Shown one piece after another: positions 1 to 10,916 of a stretch of 64,000 nucleotides of DNA (positions are counted from its first letter, which is position 1; the number at the start of each line of letters is the position of its first letter). The notes below the pieces were generated by a model. That model made no database searches. It had not been told where the DNA came from and saw nothing but the letters and a program-made list of their open reading frames with translations. The stretch spans positions 7,812,001-7,876,000 of the forward strand of contig OY992832.1 of NCBI GenBank assembly GCA_963921425.1, given 5' to 3'. This DNA comes from Dryas octopetala (taxonomy: Eukaryota; Streptophyta; Magnoliopsida; Rosales; Rosaceae). The position numbers were made by a program, and so were the translations under genes.

Positions 1-1
1 G

Positions 2-3000
2 AGTATTGGTTCTAAAGGACAGAATAACCAAACAAAGCCTCACAACTATGATGGGGGAAAACGAAATTTCAAGAGTTGGAAGGGAAAACCCAAGAAATGG
101 GATAACAAGTCTCAGTCTAATTTGAGACAAGGAGGTGACGCTGGGAAGGAAAAGTGCAAAGTGTGTGATAAAGCTCACTATGGAGAGTGCTGGGTCAAGG
201 GAAAAGTGAAATGTTACAACTGTGATAGGTTTGGGCATGTAATGAAAGATTGCCATCAACCACACAAGAAGGGACAGGTTGCTAATTATGCAAACCAAGT
301 CCATGAGCCTGCCACCATGTTCTATGCATGCCACAAAGCTTCTGTGGAGAAAGAACAAGGAGTTTGGTATTTAGATAGTGGCTGCAGCAATCATATGACT
401 AGCCATGAGTCACTTCTAATTAACATTGACAGAAGTGTGAAATGCAAAATAAAAATGGGGACTGGAGACATTGTGGAATCAACTGGGAAGGGAGTCTTGC
501 CTGTGCAAACCAAAGGAGGAACAAGGTACATCACAGAAGTTATGATTGTGCCAGGACTAGATGAAAATCTTCTCAGTGTTGGACAAATGGTGGAGCATGG
601 TTATTGGTTGGTATTTGGTGAGTATATGGTGACCATTTATGAAGATAAAAGTATGAAAGCTCCTGTGGCAGCAGTTCAAATGAAAGGGAATAGGTGCTTC
701 CCACTTGTACTCGAAGACATAAGTCCAATGATGGCAAAGAAGGCCACAGTGACTGGTTCAAACTGGAAATGGCATAAAAGGTTTGGCCACTTGAATTTCG
801 AGAGTATGCTGCAATTGCATGACAAAGAAATGGTGATTGGCTTACCAAAGCTCACAAGAGGAGAGCATGTTTGTGAAGGATGTGCTTTGAGCAAAAGTCA
901 CAGGGAAGCATTTGATAAAGGGAAGACTATTAGAGCTATTGAGCTGCTAGAATTGGTTCACACAGATGTCTGTGGACCAATGTCAGAAACCTTGGGAGGA
1001 AACAAGTATTTTCTCACATTTATTGATGACAAGTCAAGAATGTGCTGGGTATATTTTTTGAGACAAAAGTCAGATGTGTTCTCTGTATTCAGAAAGTTTA
1101 AAGCAATGGTAGAACTTCAGTGTGGTTACAAAATGAAGAAATTAAGAAGTGACAGAGGGGGAGAGTATACCTCAATGGAGTTTGAGAAGTTTTGTGAAGA
1201 CTTTGGAATAGAAAAGCAACTCACTGTTGCTTATTCTCCTCAGCAGAATGGAGTGGCTGAAAGGAAGAATAGGACAATTATGGAGATGGCAAGAGCAATG
1301 CTACAAGAGAAGAAGCTACCTAATTATTTTTGGGGGGAAGCAGTTAACACTGCTGTGTACCTTCTGAATAGATGCCCCACTCGAGCTTTGATTTGTCAAA
1401 CTCCATTTGAAGTTTTCAGTGGAAGGAAGCCAGGAGTGAAGCATTTGAGAATTTTTGGTTCAATGTGTTATACACATATTCCTACTCAATTGAGACACAA
1501 GTTGGATGATACAAGTCAGAAAGGAATTTTTGTTGGATATGGAACTAGAGAGAAAGGTTATATGGTGTTTGATCTCAAAAGCAATAAGGTGATAGTCTCT
1601 AGAAGTGTGATTTTTGAAGAGACAGCAATGTGGAACTGGGAATCAAAGTCCACTGAATACATATCAGTTCCTTGGAGTGATGAAGAGGATTCTCATGCTG
1701 CTGAAACTGAATCTGAGCATGAAGTCTTGTGTCAAACTCCACAGAGTCCCTTCAATCCAATTGCATCACCTAATGCTAATTCAAGTTCCAGCACTTCTCT
1801 CTCACCACCTGCCGCAGAAACTGAAGTTGAACTAGCAAGCACATATGATTCTACTCCAAAGAAGTGGAGAAGTCTTGATGAAGTATTTGCTCACTGCAAA
1901 ATGAGCATTGTGGAACCAGAAACTTATCTGGAAGCAGCAAAAGACAAGGCATGGCAGAAGGCTATGGAGAATGAAATTGAAATGATAGAGAAAAATCAAA
2001 CTTGGCAGCTGGTTGATAGGCCAGGGAACAAACCAATTGTTGGTGTAAAATGGATATTCAAAACTAAACTCAATCTTGATGGGTCAATACAGAAGCACAA
2101 GGCTAGGTTAGTAGCCAAAGGTTATACACAAAAACCAGGGATTGACTTCAATGAGACATTTGCCCCTGTGGCAAGACTTGACACAATTAGAACCTTGATT
2201 GCCTTATCAGCTCAAAAGGGTTGGAAGCTCTATCAGTTAGATGTCAAATCTGCTATTCTAAATGGAGAGCTAGAAGAGGAAGTTTATGTAGATCAACCTG
2301 ATGGCTTCACTGTTAAAGGCCAGGAAGACAAAGTATATAGGCTGCACAAGGCTCTCTATGGTCTAAAGCAAGCACCAAGGGCTTGGTACAGCAACATAGA
2401 CACATATTTGATGCAGTGTGGATTCGAGAAGAGCCCAAGTGAAGCTACTCTCTATGTTAAGAACAAAGAAAATAAGGGAACTCTCATTGTCTCACTCTAT
2501 GTGGATGACATAGTCTACACTGGCAGTAACATGAACATGCTTGAAGAGTTCAAGGCAGAAATGATGAATAGATATGAGATGACTGATTTAGGACTGCTAC
2601 ATCATTTTCTAGGAATTGGTGTAATCCAACTAGAAGGGAGCATTTTCATTCATCAAAAAAAGTATGCTCAAAGTTTGTTAGAAAAGTTTGGTTTAAGAGA
2701 CTGCAAGGCTGTCTCTACACCTCTAGCAACAACTGATAAACTCAAGAAAAATGATGGAAGTACGCCAGCTAATGAAGAACAATACAGAAGAATGGTGGGA
2801 AGTTTACTCTATTTGACAGCTACAAGACCAGACATCATGTTTGCTGCAAGTCTCTTAGCTCGATTCATGCATTGTCCCTCAATGAAGCACATTGGTACTG
2901 CAAAGAGGGTGCTGAGATACATACAGGGAACTTTGAATTTTGGCATCCAGTACAAGAAAGACACTGTTGCAATCCTAATAGGGTATTGTGACAGTGATTG

Positions 3001-3472
3001 GGGAGGAGATGAGGATGACATGAAGTCTACCTCAGGTTATGCATTTTCATTTGGAAGTGGAGCTTTCTCTTGGGCATCTGTGAAACAACACAGTGTTGCA
3101 CTATCAACAGCAGAGGCTGAGTATGTCAGTGCTGCAGAAGCAACAACACAAGCCATATGGTTGAGATTTGTGTTACATGATTTTGGTGAGGAACAAATGG
3201 AAGCAACTCCACTTATGTGTGACAATACATCTGCTATAGCTATGACTAAGAACCCTGTTTTTCATCAGAGGTCCAAGCATATTAAGAGAAAGTATCACTT
3301 CATTAGAGATGCCATTAATGAAGGAGAGATTGAGCTACTGTATTGCAAGAGTGAGGAACAATTGGCTGACATTTTTACCAAAGCTCTTCCTAGAGAAAGA
3401 TTTTGTGAGCTGAGAAATCACCTTGGAGTGATATCAGTCAAATCCTTAGAAGGGAGTATTAGAGTTAATTAA
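2..3472 (+). CDS. Copia gag-pol polyprotein (partial, open at left edge)
   Basis: Retrotransposon polyprotein that packages and reverse transcribes its own RNA and integrates the cDNA. In order: gag zinc knuckle [14 protein letters not shown]; aspartic protease motif [12 protein letters not shown]-pre-integrase [10 protein letters not shown] with CEGC; integrase with [16 protein letters not shown] and RSDRGGEY, then the family hallmark [15 protein letters not shown]; reverse transcriptase with [24 protein letters not shown] (usually AFLNGEL) and [10 protein letters not shown]; RNase H with [18 protein letters not shown] and STAEAEY; C-terminal ADIFTKALP. The integrase-before-RT order marks Copia. 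The frame is open upstream of the apparent TTG start, so the true N-terminus is outside the window. No internal stop or frameshift is seen, so the copy looks young. Confidence 0.95.
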   Translation, partial: SIGSKGQNNQTKPHNYDGGKRNFKSWKGKPKKWDNKSQSNLRQGGDAGKEKCKVCDKAHYGECWVKGKVKCYNCDRFGHVMKDCHQPHKKGQVANYANQVHEPATMFYACHKASVEKEQGVWYLDSGCSNHMTSHESLLINIDRSVKCKIKMGTGDIVESTGKGVLPVQTKGGTRYITEVMIVPGLDENLLSVGQMVEHGYWLVFGEYMVTIYEDKSMKAPVAAVQMKGNRCFPLVLEDISPMMAKKATVTGSNWKWHKRFGHLNFESMLQLHDKEMVIGLPKLTRGEHVCEGCALSKSHREAFDKGKTIRAIELLELVHTDVCGPMSETLGGNKYFLTFIDDKSRMCWVYFLRQKSDVFSVFRKFKAMVELQCGYKMKKLRSDRGGEYTSMEFEKFCEDFGIEKQLTVAYSPQQNGVAERKNRTIMEMARAMLQEKKLPNYFWGEAVNTAVYLLNRCPTRALICQTPFEVFSGRKPGVKHLRIFGSMCYTHIPTQLRHKLDDTSQKGIFVGYGTREKGYMVFDLKSNKVIVSRSVIFEETAMWNWESKSTEYISVPWSDEEDSHAAETESEHEVLCQTPQSPFNPIASPNANSSSSTSLSPPAAETEVELASTYDSTPKKWRSLDEVFAHCKMSIVEPETYLEAAKDKAWQKAMENEIEMIEKNQTWQLVDRPGNKPIVGVKWIFKTKLNLDGSIQKHKARLVAKGYTQKPGIDFNETFAPVARLDTIRTLIALSAQKGWKLYQLDVKSAILNGELEEEVYVDQPDGFTVKGQEDKVYRLHKALYGLKQAPRAWYSNIDTYLMQCGFEKSPSEATLYVKNKENKGTLIVSLYVDDIVYTGSNMNMLEEFKAEMMNRYEMTDLGLLHHFLGIGVIQLEGSIFIHQKKYAQSLLEKFGLRDCKAVSTPLATTDKLKKNDGSTPANEEQYRRMVGSLLYLTATRPDIMFAASLLARFMHCPSMKHIGTAKRVLRYIQGTLNFGIQYKKDTVAILIGYCDSDWGGDEDDMKSTSGYAFSFGSGAFSWASVKQHSVALSTAEAEYVSAAEATTQAIWLRFVLHDFGEEQMEATPLMCDNTSAIAMTKNPVFHQRSKHIKRKYHFIRDAINEGEIELLYCKSEEQLADIFTKALPRERFCELRNHLGVISVKSLEGSIRVN

Positions 3473-3776
3473 GGCATTTGCCTGATAACTCAGTTTCTGT
3501 TTAGTTTATTAATTAAGTTGTTGTTGTACAGGTGGCATTGTCTCATAGGGTGATGCTTGAGTGATTGTAAGAGCTCATAGGCTCGTGAGTGGCAACAGAT
3601 ATTTGTTAGTGTTGTCATTTTGTGTAACAGAATTGTGAATGAAAAAATATCTTGCTGGTTCTGTGCGTCTTGCACACCAGAACATTCTTGCATCAGCTTC
3701 TTCCATTTTTATTCCCCTGAACAATTCCCTTTGTAGCCTCTGTACTTTTCTTGCATAAATCCCTGATTATATTTCA
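3473..3776 (+). repeat. Copia 3' untranslated region and probable 3' LTR
   Basis: Non-coding tail of the first Copia element. A purine-rich stretch near 3445-3456 could be the polypurine tract, and the sequence ends TATATTTCA near 3776 before host-like sequence. Exact LTR start is not resolvable without the 5' LTR. Confidence 0.45.
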
Positions 3777-3799
3777 GGTACTATATCCAGCAACTTCAA

Positions 3800-4095
3800 A
3801 CTGACGGCTGCAAGGATTCTCAGATTCTCTATTGTATCTTGTTGGAATATTAACAGAATCAAACTGATGCCCAAAACTGGAAAGGATGCGTGGAGCAAGC
3901 TGTGAAGTCAATGTTCCAACATTTTCTTTCTTTGGGCCTCATTTGTAACAAATGAAAATATTGATATTGGGCCTTGTTTTCTTAGACCAATAAGATATTG
4001 GGCCTTGTTTATAATGCAGCTCTTTGAGACGAGTCAATATCAACGGTCGACCTGTAAGCTCATTAGCCCACTTATATCTCTCACTAGCTTCACTA
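3800..4095. repeat. WAKL-cluster spacer module, copy 1
   Basis: About 300 bp recur at 15670-15960 and 59378-59580, including the segment 'cttgttttcttagaccaata' and the later 'gagacgagtcaatatcaacg'. It belongs to the spacer duplicated with the receptor-kinase genes. The first Copia element inserted immediately to its left. Confidence 0.8.
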
Positions 4096-4144
4096 CTTCA
4101 TTTGTTCTTAAAACAATAAATAATAGTCGTTTTTTTGCTCATTC

Positions 4145-4270
4145 TGATACCATGTAGAAATTAGAATATTAAATGCAAAATCAATTAACAATAGGTGGAA
4201 ATGTCTTATACCTTATAAATTATAAGACGAGATTTTACTTTCTCGACGTAGAATATTTCTCTCAACATAT
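4145..4270 (-). repeat. Possible short LTR/TRIM remnant
   Basis: The string TGATACCATGT at about 4145 is the reverse complement of a tRNA-Met primer-binding site (ATGGTATCA) joined to an LTR end. It is followed by a TG...CA bounded stretch ending CTCTCAACA near 4266. No partner LTR or internal region was found, so this is only suggestive. Confidence 0.3.
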
Positions 4271-4501
4271 CTAGAATTATTCATATTTAACTCTAACCCT
4301 TCCTGACTATTTATTAATCATATTAGATAGTCATGTCATGTATCAGTTCGTATTGGATTTAAATTGAATTGATCAATCCTAACTCCCAAACTTTGATTAT
4401 ATATATTGGATTTGAATTGTATTAGAAATTGTCAGCCTTAACATCTATCTGATGAGGTGGCACAAACCTAAGACTTTCTCATATACTAACTTGTCTGTTT
4501 T

Positions 4502-4573
4502 ACTAACTAGTCTATTTCTAATGTTGCTGTCCACGAGACTAACTAGTCTATTTCTAATGTTGCTGTCCACGAG
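4502..4573. repeat. Tandem duplication, 2 x 36 bp
   Basis: Two identical adjacent copies of a 36-bp unit beginning ACTAACTAGTCTATTTC (4502-4537 and 4538-4573). Confidence 0.95.
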
Positions 4574-5644
4574 GTCGTTCCTATTATTTACAGAAGTAAA
4601 TGCAATGGAACATCCCACTTGGTAATACTCAATGCGCAAAGCCAAGTTGTGACATAATTGTGTAACCAAGATTGGTTCACATGCCTAGAAATATTGCCAA
4701 CCTACTTGCCTTTTTTACGCAATTAACTTAGGCTGTGGTTTCTTTTATTAAAAAAAAAAAAAAAATGAAACGGACAAGTTATTTGTCTTTCTAACATCGA
4801 TCTACACTGACATACTCTCTCCAAGGTGTGCACTTTTAAATTTAAATCCCTCTAGTCTAGAACTCTAGAAGTAGGCTGTATCACTAAATTAACCAGAACT
4901 CTCAACGTCAAAGCATATAGCAAAACAGAGTTCTCATCAGAAATTCTGTATATTTTTACCTCTATATCTTCTTATAGTACAGTAGCTACTTGCTAGTGCA
5001 GCTATAGACAATATAATTAACGTTATTGGGATAAAATTCTTATCAGTGTCTTATATATGAAAGAAGTATTGAAGATACATGTTTGGGTGCGTGAGCTTAA
5101 TATAAAAACAGAGTGTCTGGTTATTGACTTAAAAATTAAGTTAACAAGTGACACATAGGTTCTTGTTCTTGGCTTAATAAAACCTACTGCCAGGCATGAT
5201 TGTTCTTGTTCTTGTTTTCTTACTTAATAACTGTCAACCTGTGCTAAGTTCTTATCTTTATTGGATTTGAATTATAACTTCTTTTCTGTAATCAATATTA
5301 CTGTTATGCTCTCCTTGCTTTGCATAAAGTACAAACGAAGGAAAAAACATGTGAATTTTTATTAAGAAATAAAGTAAAATTCCTGAATTCATAACATAAT
5401 TAACTATATAAGATCAACTTTGAACAGGACAGATCTAGTCTTTAATTATGCAAGCACAAAAACGTTACCTAAACTTTGTTTCAGCTAGAAATAAAAAGGA
5501 CCACATAACTTAATGACCCACATAACAGAAGTACGTATTCAGAACGTACTTTTATTTTACAAGGCACTACTGACTGACTCAAATTGAACAAACTACAACT
5601 CAACTATGCATCATCACTAGGAGGCAACAAGTGAATTAATTACC
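4574..5644. other. Spacer without recognised gene; 3' flank of WAKL-A
   Basis: AT-rich DNA with no supported reading frame. The right end (about 5560-5644) would be the 3' untranslated region of WAKL-A before the hAT element at 5653 separated it from the gene. Confidence 0.6.
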
Positions 5645-5652
5645 GTCCAGCA

Positions 5653-5997
5653 CAGAGCCGTCCCTGAGCAAGGGCACCAGGGGCGACCGCCCAGGGCCCA
5701 ATTTCAAGGGGGGCCCAAATTTTTTTTAATTTTATATATATAGTATATATTATAATATTTAAAATAATAAAATATATATAATTGATGCTGAGTAGCCTGA
5801 GTGTGTTGTTATAAAAAAAAAGTTAGTGTGTATATATAATTGCTGGTGGTTAGAAATTATAGTTTTTTTTAAGTGGGGTCTAAAGTTATTGGCCCAATGG
5901 TGCATAATCATTGCACATGCCTTAGGAAAAAAAAAAAAAAAAGAAGTTGAAAGTTGAAATGTTTTTTTTTCTTAAACAAATAACTTACTCTCCCTAT

Positions 5998-6071
<74 letters not shown>

Positions 6072-6615
6072 AGGCTTTCAGCTCGCCCAGACTAATCTAG
6101 TTTCCCAGTCGCCCTCTTCCTCAATTCTCAATTAATTGATTCAATTAAATTGAAGACTTGAAGTTAATCCATTCGATTCTCAAGGCTTTAGCCTTTAGCT
6201 CCCCTCTTCAAACTTCTCTCGAGTCTTAATCTCTTTCTTAGCCCTGTCTTCAGGCATTTTCATTAACTGTTTTGGTCCTTATCTTATTGTAATTGTGTTT
6301 TTTAGGTGGTGCATTTGATCACATAGTTGCTCAGATTGTTGAAGAACCTCTTTTTGACAAGTCTAAGAACTGCAACTTTAATTTCTTTTTGTTCAAAGTT
6401 TGTATGTTCAAAGGCCCTATAACTTTAATTATTTCTCGTTCAAAGTTTTTTATTCAAAATTTGTATAAAGTGTGATATCATTTTATTATTTTCTTTTGAA
6501 TTTTCAAGTAAAAATAAATGAAAAACATGTCTATAGAATTTTATATATATATATTGTACAAAGGGTCCATTTCAAATTTTCGCCCCGGGCCTCTAAAATG
6601 TCAAGAACGGCACTG
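5653..6615. mobile_element. hAT-type non-autonomous transposon with 8-bp target duplication
   Basis: Bounded by perfect 8-bp direct repeats GTCCAGCA (5645-5652 and 6616-6623). Termini are inverted: left CAGAGCCGTCCCTGA, right (reverse complement) CAGTGCCGTTCTTGA, 12 of 15 matching. An 8-bp duplication and CAG-type ends are hAT hallmarks. No transposase frame is visible; the 963-bp interior is AT-rich and holds a (TC)n tract. It sits at the last codon of WAKL-A: without the element and one repeat, the gene would read GAT GCT GGA CGG TAA (D-A-G-R-stop), like the D-D-G-R end of its paralogues. Confidence 0.93.
6001..6069. repeat. (TC)n microsatellite
   Basis: About 34 dinucleotide units inside the hAT element. 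They give rise to a spurious Ser-Leu open frame. Confidence 0.97.
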
Positions 6616-9600
6616 GTCCAGCATCATATATGGTTTTAACATTTGGGCTTGAGTTAATTTGCATGCTGCTGTCGTAGTCTGTAGTACTACTGGTGAAAAT
6701 AGTAGTAGAACCACCATTATCACCTTCACCTTTAACATCCACAAAGTAAGCATTTAAATTAGGGGGTGAACCAAGCAAGTGATCACTCTCTTTAGGAGAT
6801 GGTTTGAAATCAGCCTTTCCCCCACCTGCATGCTTTGCCATATCTCGCATTAATCCCTCGAGCTCCATGAATACTTCTCTCATGGAAGGCCTTTCATCCC
6901 CTCTTAACCTCAGACATCTTTGTGCCAGATCCGCCACTTTTTCGACCACATCAAAATTCCCCTCCTTGACTATTTCTTTATCCAGAATTTGATCCAGACA
7001 ACCCTTTTCCACTGAGCAGACAAACAATTTTGCCAAGTTTCTCTCTTCCTCAGGCTTTTGAGGAGAAATTACCTTTTGGCCTGTGAGTAACTCCACTAGC
7101 ACAACTCCAAAGCTATAGACGTCACTCTTTTCTGTCAGTGTGTGTGACTGAAGATATTCAGGGTCTAAATATCCCAATGTCCCTTGCACTAAAGTTGACA
7201 CTTGATCTTTATCTTCAGGAACCAGTCGTGAAACTCCAAAGTCCGACACTTTTGCCATGTCATTCCCGTCTAATAGTATGTTGGTTGTTTTCACGTCTCG
7301 GTGTATGATTTGAATGGAAGTGGAGTAGTGTAAGTATGATAGTGCATCTGCTGTATATGCTGCTATACTCAATCGAGATGCCAATGAAAGTGGGGGTGAT
7401 CCTGCTTTGTCACCTTTTCTCTGAATGCGATCATAAAGAGTGCCATTGGTGATGTACTCGTAAACGAGTATAGGCGTTAGGGTCTCCAAACAGCAACCCA
7501 AGAGCCTCACCACATTTCTGTGGCTGATTTGAGAAAGAATGATCACCTCATTAACAAACTGATTACTCTGGACTGGGGCGGCATTAATTTTGGACTTCTT
7601 TATGGCAACCACTTTTTTATCCGACAGTATTCCTTTGTAAACTGTTCCATAACCTCCTTCACCAATTTTTCCACTTACATGGTAATTGTTTGTGGCCTTC
7701 TTAAGCTCTTCTTCAGTAAAGATTCTGGCTGCTGTCTCAACACACCCATTGTAACTAGCCAGTTGTTGTTTTAAAAGTGAGCCACCATTTTGTTTAAAGT
7801 ACTTGTCTTGGAGTTTCTTGAATTTTCTTCTCTTCATTCCGCAATATATTCAGAAAATTCCAACCAGTAAAACAAAGAAGCCCGCAATGATACCTGCACA
7901 TAACTCAAAAATCACAACCAATTTGATTCGATTTTTATAATTTGATTAGACGTCTATGTAATTATAATATCATGGCATGGGGTTGAATGTCAAAAGTAGA
8001 CTGCTAGCTCTAAATTAATGAGAAATTAATATATAGTGTATTTATAATTTCATTTTACAATTTTTTTTATGTATATTCTACTTGGGATATATAGGATGTT
8101 AGAGATAGATTGGGAAAAAAAAGCATATAGCGTATTAAAAAAAAAAATATATTAGGCTATGATCATAAATAAATGTTAATTAATATGTAAATAATGCATA
8201 CCCAATGAAATGATAAGCGGGATATTATTGTGGTCTTTGGTGCACCTGGTTCCATTCTTGCCGTCCTCTGTGTAACCTTTGTTTTCTTTGTAACCATCGT
8301 CACAATTACAAGAATAATTTCCAACGATATTTTGGCACGTGGACCCAGTATCGCAGGGGTCTTTCTCGCACTCATTAATATCTGAAAAGAAAGGAAATAT
8401 GATATTATAAGGTGAAATCCCAATTTTGAGCCTTTCAGCTGCAACAGCTAGCAGATCAATATATGTATACTTAATTAAGGCATACACATTTATACAAGTA
8501 TTAGATGTGTGTGTATGTATAAAGAATATGGATCACCTTGGCAACCTTCTGGGAGATATGGGTTTCCATGGACCATGGTAACCTGGCGAGCACCGGCATA
8601 TGTAACCATTCCGATTTGGGGGGTCGACACACTCGCTATTTGCGTTGCATATAAAATCCTTCCTTTTTTTAGCTTCATCACAAGAGGAATCATTCCCAAT
8701 TGCCCAATCAAGTAGTATTGGAAGCTTCTCTATGCTCTCCAGTTCTTTCAGGATTTTAGTGGAGAATTTGAAGTGGCCTTCTTGTGCAATGAAGGCGTAG
8801 CTGCAGGGGTTAAAGTTCCATATACCCCCGGTATGATTGGCGAAGCTACCCAAGCTCACAGTTTGATTGTGCAGTCCACTGGGGATGGAAGTTTGGCAAC
8901 ACCCAACACCAGAGCAAGAGGTGTCGGTAACGCTGTCAAGGCTCTCACAATAGGTTATGCACCCGGTTACGTACCTTTCCTCCCCTCGGTAGCCTACAAC
9001 ACGTGCATCTGTGTCGCAGCCAACTGCCATGAATTTGTTTTTCGTGTCAGAGATGATGAAAGGAGACCAGAACAAAGCGCTGTGAAAGTCCGTTGACGCA
9101 CCCTGCTCGTCATAACAATCTCGGGCTACGTACTGCCATATTTGCAACTCACCGTCCTGCAGGGATATGTTGGTAACAGGGATTTGTTGCTAAAATATCG
9201 GTATTAAACCCGAAACTCCCGGCGGATGGCCAATAACCCAAGGAAAGGAAAGAATCGGTTACATTTTTCATATGATCTCCTCTTTCTTATAGATAGACTA
9301 ATTTTTTATATTATTTTTGTATTATTTTTATTATAAATTTACCTATTTCTAAATACTAAATAGAGTCAAAAATATATTGATTTATAAATGGATTTTTTTC
9401 AATTGGAAATTTCCAATCGACGGCCCAGATTGCTGTTGCGGGGTTAGTCGAATCATTACAAACGATACCAAAGATTCCATCCTGCTGTGGCAGGTAACAA
9501 CCTTCACCCATGCCAAATGGATATGGAATTGTGAGATTACCACAGTGGGTTGGGCAGTTAGGCAAAGCTTGAGGCAGCTGGGCCTCAGCCGCTGCTATTG

Positions 9601-9664
9601 TTGTTGCAGCAGCAGCAGCTAATATTAGCAAAGAGAGTTGCATGATAAGCTTCATCACAACCAC
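6593..9664 (-). pseudogene. WAKL-A: wall-associated receptor kinase-like, disrupted
   Basis: Cell-wall receptor kinase family: the ectodomain binds pectin or wall fragments, the kinase signals inside. Exon 1 (9664-8537) encodes a signal peptide, GUB_WAK region ([15 protein letters not shown]) and first EGF; exon 2 (8381-8202) the calcium-binding EGF starting DINECEKDPC; exon 3 (7893-6593) membrane helix and kinase. Lesions: a plastid insert (about 9183-9410) breaks exon 1; a 7-bp duplication near 8570 shifts frame before the exon end; TGG is TGA at 7852-7850 in the membrane helix; a hAT element replaces the terminal Arg by seven residues. The cytosolic kinase frame (414 aa from Met at 7837) is otherwise intact, with [27 protein letters not shown] and LDPEYL. 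It could only act as a soluble kinase if transcribed from an internal site. Confidence 0.9.
9183..9410 (-). other. atpF: Nuclear plastid DNA insert (atpF 5' end and leader)
   Basis: Absent from paralogous exons D and E, which run straight through. On the minus strand it contains a plastid-type leader (AGAAAGAGGAGATCAT) and from 9271 the start of chloroplast ATP synthase subunit b: MKNVTDSF..., then [18 protein letters not shown], about 30 codons, ending at the junction near 9180 where GGA is shared by plastid and host sequence. The rest is AT-rich and fits the atpH-atpF spacer. The host lost only a few codons. The insert introduces in-frame stops into WAKL-A. Confidence 0.92.
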
Positions 9665-9943
9665 TTACTTCCAATTCTAGTATTGTACGTATTGGGCTAT
9701 TGGCTAATGCTTATGATGATCACTAAAGTAGGTCTGTAGGTGGTAGCAACTAGCAAGCAAGCCAGCCTGCCCTTTTATTTGTAGCAATTATAAGCAAAAC
9801 TCAAGCCTGGTATATATACGTGCCTGCTTTAGTCATTTTCAGTCACATCTATTAGTTTTTTCGTCAAGATATTATGTGACAATTTCAACTCACTTTTAAT
9901 GCTTACATATATTAAAAAACAATAAAAATTTATAATACTTTTA

Positions 9944-10064
9944 GGGGTGCTGTTATTGGCACTCTAAAAAAGTCATCATACTCTTCAATATGTACAAATT
10001 TTCTTACATTTTTTTTTAAAATAGAGTGCAGAATGACTCTTTTAGAGTGCTATTAACAACATTC
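9944..10064. mobile_element. 121-bp MITE with 8-bp target duplication
   Basis: Flanked by TACTTTTA (9936-9943 and 10065-10072). The arms are imperfect inverted repeats around the shared core GCACTCTAAAA-AGTCAT. The 8-bp duplication suggests hAT. A truncated copy is at about 51137-51230 in the duplicated flank of WAKL-E. Confidence 0.82.
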
Positions 10065-10140
10065 TACTTTTAAATCATAATTAAATAACTAACTATATTA
10101 CATTTAATAAAAAACTTGAGCATCCCCACCCACCAGAAAC

Positions 10141-10172
10141 CCAGCCACCATCACCATCACCATCACCATCAC
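10141..10172. repeat. (CCATCA)n short tandem repeat
   Basis: Five or so CCATCA units in the flank of WAKL-A; shortened in the paralogous segment near 40000. Confidence 0.8.
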
Positions 10173-10424
10173 ATTGAAGTCGTCTTTATTATTTCCTATT
10201 AGTAAATGCAATTAATGGAACATATATACATCCCCACTTGGTAATACACTAATAATATTCAATAACCCCCCACTTCCCCCAACCTGGTATATGGTAATAG
10301 TCAATAAGCCAAGGAGCTAATTAAGTATTTCTTTTTTCTTGGTAATAAGCCCGCACATGTAAGATAATTTTTAAAATTATTGAAAAGAATAAGAAAGCAA
10401 CTAACACATGCATGGGTAAGGACA

Positions 10425-10690
10425 AGATAAATGTGTAAGGACTGGATGAGACATTGGAGGAAGGGTAGGGCACTGTAAAGATGCAAATACCCCTTAACTG
10501 TGAGTTACATATGTGCACGACACTTGACTGTTTTATACGGAAAATGTAATAGAAGTTACAAAAATGATTATAGTAATACTTGTGCAATAATTCATGGATT
10601 TCAGAATTTCAAAATGAAATTCATGGACTAAAGTAATACTCGGGGTATAATTCATGTACCATTGTTATTATTAACTCTTAGATTTAGTTT
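10425..10690. repeat. Cluster repeat R1, five copies in window
   Basis: A 250-280 bp non-coding unit, recognisable by 'agggtagggcactgtaaaga' and 'ttcatggatttcagaatt'. Diverged copies lie at about 14845-15120, 40270-40520, 51230-51480 and 57195-57440, each in a WAKL upstream flank. It has no frame or clear terminal repeats and may be an old element amplified with the cluster. Confidence 0.75.
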
Positions 10691-10744
10691 AAGATATATG
10701 ATTGGCTTGGGAGGGGTTAGTTTCATACTATTCTTTTGTTCATA

Positions 10745-10893
10745 TGTGCCAAATGGATATGGAATATTTTTGAGATTACCACGCTGGGTTTGGCTGTTAG
10801 GCTTGACCAATTAAGGCTAGGCAGGGCCTAAGCTGCTGCTAACATTAGCAAAGAGAGTTGCAAGATAAGCATAAGCCTCCCATGTAAGGCCAT
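10745..10893 (-). pseudogene. WAKL exon 1 relic (signal peptide and start of GUB region)
   Basis: Minus-strand reading from ATG at 10893 gives a short extension, then the family signal peptide (LQLSLLMLAAA), then a degraded counterpart of [18 protein letters not shown]. Nothing of the remaining exon follows. The same relic recurs at 51510-51655. Confidence 0.8.
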
Positions 10894-10916
10894 GACAACC
10901 ACTTAAATTCTTTCTA

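Larger units (their letters stand above)
1..3776 (+). mobile_element. Ty1/copia retrotransposon, 5' part outside window
   Basis: The window opens inside the gag region of a Copia element. One uninterrupted gag-pol frame runs from position 2 to 3472, followed by about 300 bp that I take as the 3' untranslated region and 3' LTR. The 5' LTR lies left of the window, so the LTR boundary and target duplication cannot be confirmed. The right edge is placed near 3776 (TTATATTTCA) because host sequence shared with 15.66-15.96 kb and 59.4-59.6 kb resumes just after it. Confidence 0.85.

Noticed and set aside
5947-6135. Ser-Leu repeat frame
   Set aside because: Read-through of a (TC)n microsatellite in the hAT element.
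9183-9410. Possible new intron in WAKL-A instead of an insertion
   Set aside because: Using the visible GT and TTTTAG sites does not restore the reading frame, and the content is plastid atpF.
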